DNA of 64,000 nt from Cadophora sp. MPI-SDFR-AT-0126 (taxonomy: Eukaryota > Ascomycota > Leotiomycetes > Helotiales > Ploettnerulaceae). The translations under genes and the position numbers were made by a program. Each line of letters opens with the position of its first letter. Position 1 is the stretch's first letter. Below are positions 58,456 through 64,000 of this stretch, in pieces. The notes under the pieces are model-generated. The model ran no database searches, was not told the origin of the DNA, and worked only from the letters and a program-made list of their open reading frames with translations. The stretch spans positions 310,001 through 374,000 of the forward strand of contig JAGMVK010000018.1 in the NCBI GenBank assembly GCA_020747065.1. Direction: 5' to 3'.

Positions 58456-59965
58456 TCTAAACTTATAAGTACTTTATTACTAGTTCCTTAATTTAAGTGC
58501 TTTTTATCTTCTTTGCTTTCTTTATTACTATAGTAGAGTCGAAGGCCTACTACAAGGGTTTTTATTTTTCTATTCTAGCTATAGATAGATAGATCAGTAC
58601 TACTAAACTAGTAATTATTATCTTCTTCCTCTTACTTCTATTACCTAATTAGTTTATACGTAGATTATTTCCCTATTTACTATATACTTAATAGTACTAC
58701 TTTACTCCTTTATATTACTTTCTTTAGTTCTATAGAATCTTTAGTTTTATATTTTCTTTTACTCTTTTTTAAAAGAGAGTAAGTATTCTCTTTCTTTTCT
58801 TTAAAGTTAATATTAAGTAAAATATAAGAAATACTTTTCGTAAAACTTTTTAAAAAATATCTTAAATTTATATAAGTTATATAAGAGTCTTTAGTAAGAG
58901 TAGAAAAAAGCGCGGTCTTTACTAAAGTTAATTAAGATATAATTAGCTAAAACTTTAGGTTAAGTATTAGAGTTTAAGAGTAAGCTTATATACTTATAGC
59001 TTAAGCTCATTAAATTATAGCCTCTTATATAGCTCTTTCTATAGTAGTAAGTCCGGTTTTATTAATATTATCTCTCTTACTTATATTAATAGACCCTGAA
59101 ACTTACTCTTAGGTAATAAGTCTTTTAAAAAATACCTCTTTTTATATAATATTATAATTAGTATTATTAATTTCTTAAACTTTATTTTCGCTTTCTATAT
59201 TAATAGTTTCTAATCTAAGAGTATAAATTATAGTTAGTTTAGTTTATCTTTTAGTTTACTTATTAATACTAAAAGAGTTAGTAGTTTAATTATTATTAAT
59301 ATCTTATACTTTATAAAGTTCTCTTTTTAATTATTAATTAATCTTTTAATTACTATTTTATCTTAAATAACTTCTAATCCCGGATTAGGAATTAAATTAC
59401 TAAGATCCTTTTTAGTAAAGCTATCTTTAAGTTAAAAGTATCTATTAGAATTATATCCTTTAGCTCTTATTTTACTAAAGTTAATAAATAAACTAAGATT
59501 ATAAGTAAGTTTATTATAATCTTTTTTTAAGAAGATACTCTAATTCTAAAATACTTTTTATATCTTTATTTAAAAGAGTATACTTATAAGTTTTAGCTTT
59601 CTTTTCTCTTTTAACTAATAGTCTGAAATTACTAATTATATCTAAGCTAATTTCTAGCTTAATATTTTCTTTATTACTATATAAGTTATTCTTTTCCTTA
59701 GCTTTAAAATAGTTATCTTTAATTTAATAAACTTATTCTTAAAGACTTTTCTTATAATCTTCTTTATTTTCACTATCTTATTCTAATTTAAGAATTTTAT
59801 TTATAATATTATCTAAGAATAATCTAGTATTAAAAGAGAATTACTTAATTTATAATTTTTTACTATAAGCTAGCTCTTTTATTTCTTAAATAATTTCCTA
59901 GACTTTAGTAATAATTATAAGTTAATCTACTTTATAGTTTTTAAGGTATTTAATATAAGTTTATA
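58456..59965. repeat. AT-rich RIPed debris, right part of RIP island 2
   Basis: About 1.5 kb, no coding trace. 58,505–58,720 is the inverted partner of 40,741–40,930. Element C was inserted into this older sequence. Normal composition returns at ~59,970. Confidence 0.55.
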
Positions 59966-60132
59966 ATTACCTCCACTTGGTACGTGACGAGTATTAGCCC
60001 TAGGCATGACGCTAACATCAACCGAACTGTGCCCACTTCAAGCAGGCTAATGCATTTACCTAGCCTTCGACAGAACACCACTCTCGACTCACAACTCCTC
60101 TATTTTTCGCGAAGCATTCCAAAAAATTTGCG

Positions 60133-61575
60133 ATGTCTCCTCTGGACGCGGCGTCTGATGATATTCTTCGTGCCATTCTTGACGAATGTAGCCAGCGAGA
60201 GCTTTATCAGCTGTCACTTGTTAGCCGGCGACTGCGTGTACTTGCTGAGTCCAGGCTCTACAGTACCATCCAATCGACTTGGACTCACACCACGGATCCA
60301 ATAACTTTTCTTTTACTGCGCAGCATCCTTGCACGACCTGTACTAGCCAGCCAAATTAGGAACTTGGTCTTTCGAAGCGACAGAGGGCGGATGGGCTGCG
60401 ATCTACCTATCAAGATTTCCCCGCCGACGGACGAAGAAGAGCTGATGAAGATCTTTGCTGTGATTCGAGGTTCTGGGATTCCTTGTGAAGACGCGACACT
60501 TTGGACCAAGGAGATAAGAGAGGGTAGCATAGACGCCCCGCTCGCTGTTCTCCTATCCTTGCTTCCTAACCTCACTTCGATATTTCTTGATAAGGACTTC
60601 ACCAGAACGTCGACATCTTTCAGGATAATGCTCAAGCATGCTCTGCGGACGGACGGACTCACAGGAGTATCTGTATTCATCTCCGACTTGACGTCCCTTC
60701 GGAAAGTGAATTTATCCGGCGTACTACACATTACTACTAATGGGCGAGGAATCACTGTCCAGAAAAATCCTAAACTCATCCTTTTCGTCCTGCTATTTCT
60801 TTACAGCCCTGGTATCCAACATCTATCAGCGATTGTTGATGATCCTGGATCCCTCGTGTGGCCGACTAACACAGCATGCTCATCAACCCTTACCTCACTC
60901 CATCTTTCTAAGATCCGTGAGGGGAATCTCGGCCAAATACTAAGCCACTGCCCGAACCTACAAACTTTATCTTACTTTTGGTATGTCGACGAAGACTGCT
61001 CCTCGCCACTTCTACCTTTCCTCGACTGTCAATCCTTGGATTACTCCTTATCATACGTCCAAACTTCTTTGAAGTTGCTCCGCATAGCGGCTGATTTCCA
61101 ACCTACCTGGATTGATTGCGTCGACTTGCTTCCACCTCGTGGCATGATCGGAACGATCACGACGCTTCCCAAGTTTCTACTACTTGAAAAGCTCGAAATC
61201 CCCTTCTTCCTCCTCCTCGGCCCAGAACATTCTGCAAACCCCATGCTCGGCGAGCTTTTACCACCAAATTTACGACAACTTTCCCTGACGGATGGTCTCG
61301 CTGCAGCCGAAGAGGACGAGTGGGAGGATCCGCAGAAATTCCTCCTCGTCCTCACGAATTGGCTTGCCGACTCAACGTGGAAGACTCATACTCCGCAACT
61401 GGAAACACTAGAGTTATACTACATTGACTGGTATCGGCAAATGACGGAGGAGTCGAGACACCAATTCAAGGACCTGGATGAGCGGTTTGGTGTACGCGTT
61501 AAAGTCACAGGGGAGAATCCAAATCAGTTTGGCTCGCTTCTGTTTCCGAGAGCAAAAGGACAGAAATGGAGCTAG
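60133..61575 (+). CDS. F-box protein with leucine-rich C-terminal region, 480 aa
   Basis: Single exon from ATG 60133. Residues ~3–45 (LDAASDDILRAILDECSQRE, LYQLSLVSRRLRVLAESRLY) form a typical F-box: the Leu-Pro-like start, D-I-L helix, and S-R-R-L. The rest has spaced Leu-rich segments (LLSLLPNLTSIFL, LTSLHLSKIREGNLGQIL, CPNLQTLSYF, LEKLEIPFF, PNLRQLSLTDGL, LETLELYYIDWY) resembling degenerate LRRs used for substrate binding. F-box proteins dock to Skp1 in SCF ubiquitin ligases. It lies isolated between RIP islands but has normal base use and an intact frame. A short hydrophobic run (KLILFVLLFLYSPG, ~215–229) looks intron-like, but its border GTCCAG...TACAG is poor. Confidence 0.85.
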   Translation: MSPLDAASDDILRAILDECSQRELYQLSLVSRRLRVLAESRLYSTIQSTWTHTTDPITFLLLRSILARPVLASQIRNLVFRSDRGRMGCDLPIKISPPTDEEELMKIFAVIRGSGIPCEDATLWTKEIREGSIDAPLAVLLSLLPNLTSIFLDKDFTRTSTSFRIMLKHALRTDGLTGVSVFISDLTSLRKVNLSGVLHITTNGRGITVQKNPKLILFVLLFLYSPGIQHLSAIVDDPGSLVWPTNTACSSTLTSLHLSKIREGNLGQILSHCPNLQTLSYFWYVDEDCSSPLLPFLDCQSLDYSLSYVQTSLKLLRIAADFQPTWIDCVDLLPPRGMIGTITTLPKFLLLEKLEIPFFLLLGPEHSANPMLGELLPPNLRQLSLTDGLAAAEEDEWEDPQKFLLVLTNWLADSTWKTHTPQLETLELYYIDWYRQMTEESRHQFKDLDERFGVRVKVTGENPNQFGSLLFPRAKGQKWS

Positions 61576-62412
61576 GAAATGCCCATGTGGATTCGTCAGC
61601 AAGAGAAAACTAGATTGGGTAAGGTCGGTATGGGTCAAGAGGAAACAGCTATCCTCATCCCACAATTTCCGAATGAGCAAGGCGCCAAACACTTTCCTGT
61701 ACATAGAATTGTCTAGTGGCGACTAGTCCTCCTCGCGGTTGTGAAGCTGCGGGGGGTAGGGGGTCTGGAATAGAGTGTCCTGGGCTTTGTTTGCCTGATC
61801 GTTCTTCTCCCTTTAGCGTCTGATGAATGCCTCATCAACATTACAGGGGCTCTGAAATCGGCATCATTGCAATACTGTTTACTGACTCGACTATTTGTTC
61901 TTGCCTGGTCTGAAGACGTGGGCTGACTCCAGCACCGATCTTGCTACCAGGAAATTCCAGGCCTCCTCTTGTTCTCACCTGACTTGGTAGTTGTTCAGAT
62001 GAAAGAGCACTTAGCCTTGTCGCTCAAATCTAGACTACTGAAGCCAAGTAGGGTCGTATGTGACAAAAGGAACAAGAGCTTTCACCCCGCCATGCCAACT
62101 AAACCGTACTCCAAAAATAACGTGGTCCCATGAAGACATTCTCGATCGGCGCGTACCCTTGACCTTGTATTACATAACGTCCCGCCCCCCCCTTCCGGCC
62201 ACCCCCCCCCCCCCCTTCCGGCCGGCTTTTACACCAAAACTCACTACTTTTAATATATAATAATTAAATCATTTATTAATAAAAAAACTTTAAAATTTAA
62301 AATTTGTATTATTTATTACTTGGGCTTTAATATTCTAGAGTCTTATTTATTTTATATTACGTAATATTATAAACTAAGTATTTAAAGTCTTAAAAATTTC
62401 TCACTAACAAAT
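61576..62412. other. Intergenic; long C-tract repeat end, then AT-rich strip before element A2
   Basis: No gene. At 62,179–62,226 two TTCCGGCC units each follow a long C run (8 and 14 C), i.e. a G4/i-motif-prone tract; its reverse complement matches the motif at 27,670. From 62,235 to 62,412 the sequence is ~85% A/T and stops at the LTR of A2. Confidence 0.5.
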
Positions 62413-62634
62413 TGTAACGACGCAATATTACTAAGTGCAGTATCAAGTATGGGAGCAAGAGGGTAGGCAAATAGTAATATTATAGGTCTGGTACGAAGGA
62501 AACAAGAAGGTAAGGAGCCCTCACAGGAGGAGCGGTCCTATATATACACGAATCTGGTCCGGCTTCCGTCCGGTAATATTCCGGCTAAACCTGAGTACCC
62601 CTATTTCCAGCACTTCCGTCACTTCAACGTTACA
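62413..62634 (-). repeat. 3' LTR of element A2
   Basis: 222 bp, TGTAACGACGC...AACGTTACA, in the same orientation as the solo LTRs at 19,397 and 39,934. Almost free of C to T changes. Confidence 0.92.
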
Positions 62635-63040
62635 TCACCCCCCTCCTGTAAGAGAGCTTGCCCCCAAGCTCTGAATCGTATTTCCACGTAGAATTATCGT
62701 TGTACAAAACAGTAGAGATATACAGCTTTGGTAGGGAGATTCCGGAGGAAGTGTTGATCCGGCAGTGCTGGTCAACAACAATAGCAGTGGTAAGCGAGGT
62801 AGTAACCTGACTGTAAAGCCGTCCGAAAGGCGTCCGAACCAGGTCTGGTGAGGCCATAATTGCTTGCTATTGTGCGTGTTGTAGTACTTAACAGCGCAGA
62901 TCTCCAGAATTCTGACTTTCTTCTTCAAACAACTACAACTTCAAGCTCTGTAAGCGAACCTTGTACATGGAGATTTGTCGATCTGTACATATTGCTAATA
63001 CATTTTGATAGTCCGTATCAAACAAAATAAGCAATTCGAG

Positions 63041-63945
63041 AGTAAGTTAAGTTCTGAATTCCTGGTGGTTCAGCGGTGATTCGGAGTTGATTCGGTGTAT
63101 TGACATAAACAGTGCCTGCTCCAACCCCCGTCAACGCCCTCGAGTCCGCCTACCGCAAGCATTGCATCCGATGCGTCCGTCTGCTCGCCACGGAACCAGA
63201 CCATGTTTGCGAGTTCAACAGTGCCAGAAGCAAGAAGTGTGCGTACTGCAAGAAGCAAGCAGAAAAGTGCAATCCCGTAGGTACTCCCCATTTCCTTTTC
63301 CCAAATCCCGATTGTTGTGAATGTGGTCCGATTGTGATCCGGATAAGCCAAAATACTGATTTCTGTACCAGATTCCGCACTATATGGCTGAGGAATATCA
63401 CAAGCTCTCCCTCGCCATCACCGCCAAAGACAATGAGGGTATCATTTCTGCCTCCCAAGAGATCGATGCCGGATTGCGTGTTGCTGCCGCCAATGCCCCC
63501 AAGACACAGGGTGAGCTGCAGTTGGAGTTGTTGGAGGAAACCCGTGCTCTTCGCCGGGCTGTTGCGGATCTGGCCGCACAACAAGCTGTAGGTTACCCCC
63601 TTTTCTTTTGTCTTTTTCTTCTGTCATAAGTTTCGCTTGTAACTATCTCCATCTGGGATAGAGATCTGGTTCTGAATATACCTGTTTTCCCCTGTGCGAG
63701 ATTAGAATGACCTCCGATTGACGTGTGAATAGGGTCTGGTTTTGGCCCTAGGCCAAATCCGAGAGGAGATTGCCGCCGGTGCCACCAAGGTGGCTGAGAC
63801 CGTTCGTCGTGGTGGTGTCAAGCGTAAGAGAGTGGAGGGGGAGGAGGAGGAGGGAGAGTTGCCGGCCCGTTTCCGGGCAACTCGAAGTAGTGGACGCCCT
63901 GGTGGCGCGGGGGAGGGAGAGGAGATTCCAAATAACTTGGAATAG
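63041..63945 (+). CDS. Intact antisense accessory gene of LTR element A2, ~197 aa, Cys-rich, four exons
   Basis: Opposite to pol, between pol and the 3' LTR. The coding exons are A at 63041, then 63113–63276, 63372–63587 and 63733–63945; introns 63042–63112 (71 nt, GTAAGT...ACAG), 63277–63371 (95 nt) and 63588–63732 (145 nt). The total frame is 594 nt. The start codon is split A|TG; no other in-frame ATG lies upstream before a TAA at 62,996. Residues 18–53 hold a Cys/His cluster: C18-x2-C21, H31-x-C33, C43-x2-C46, C53, plausible zinc binding. Residues ~60–125 are helical (LQLELLEETRALRRAVADLA). The C-terminus has KRKR followed by an acidic run (nuclear-localisation-like) and a GRPGGAGEGEE tail. 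Relics with the same splice layout exist at 25,987 and 42,061. No known family recognised. Confidence 0.78.
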
Positions 63946-64000
63946 GGGGAGAATAGGCCCTGTTTCGGATTGGCTTCGTCGTTGGTTCTTCGTGGCTGTA

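Larger units (their letters stand above)
62413..64000 (-). mobile_element. Family A gypsy element, second copy, little RIPed (3' part only; runs off window)
   Basis: The LTR 62413–62634 is followed directly by the reverse complement of the interior end of the element at 19758–27525: the purine tract (TCACCCCCCTCCTG), the ATTATCGTTGTAC and CGTGTTGTAGTACT regions, and the antisense gene. CA and TG are present at normal frequency. The 5' part, with pol and the other LTR, must lie beyond 64,000, so its TSD cannot be checked. Confidence 0.88.

Noticed and set aside
63087..63320. 77-codon forward ORF overlapping the antisense gene of A2
   Set aside because: Different frame from the conserved protein; not conserved in the A1 and B relics.

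Overview
The window looks like nuclear DNA of a filamentous ascomycete (Pezizomycotina). The signs are short GT–AG introns of 43–150 nt with CTRAY branch sites, fungus-restricted families (PTH11/rhodopsin-like, MARVEL-like, DUF8021-type secreted protein), and long AT-rich blocks in which CA/TG dinucleotides are almost gone, the footprint of repeat-induced point mutation (RIP, CpA to TpA). The class cannot be fixed from the sequence.

Layout. 1–19,070 is gene-dense euchromatin: the 3' part of a large sacsin-like/BTB protein, a small conserved 105-aa protein, a SNF2-family ATPase (1,666 aa, three exons), an auxilin/Swa2-type J-protein (915 aa), two tiny single-pass membrane proteins, a MARVEL-like membrane protein, a DUF8021-type secreted protein broken by one in-frame TGA, and a fragment that looks like the end of a two-component receiver domain at the edge of the first AT-rich block. 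19,080–27,660 is a RIP island with an inverted solo LTR and a complete Ty3/gypsy chromovirus (family A, 222-bp LTRs). 27,690–39,930 is sparser: unclear ORFs, a six-exon multi-pass membrane protein, a Myb-like fragment, a PTH11-like receptor and an alpha/beta hydrolase. 39,930–59,960 is a second RIP island of nested elements: a family A solo LTR, a short repeat pair (X), a Ty1/copia element (B) inserted in X, a second Ty1/copia element (C) and older debris. 60,133–61,575 is an F-box gene. From 62,413 to the window end lies the 3' part of a second family A element, in reverse orientation and almost free of RIP.

The main result concerns the transposons. Family A (gypsy) and family B (copia) carry the same spliced accessory gene, antisense to pol and placed between pol and the 3' LTR. 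The intact copy (63,041–63,945) encodes about 197 aa with a Cys-rich N-terminus and a basic, NLS-like C-terminus; its start codon appears to be split by an intron (A|TG). RIPed relics of it sit at 25,987–26,897 and 42,061–42,920 with matching exon–intron layout. Element C has a different antisense ORF in the same position. Five-bp target duplications, 5'-TG...CA-3' ends and equal LTR lengths support the element boundaries.

Gene models were spliced by hand from frame continuity, splice motifs and family resemblance. Family names rest on recognition of motifs, without database searches.
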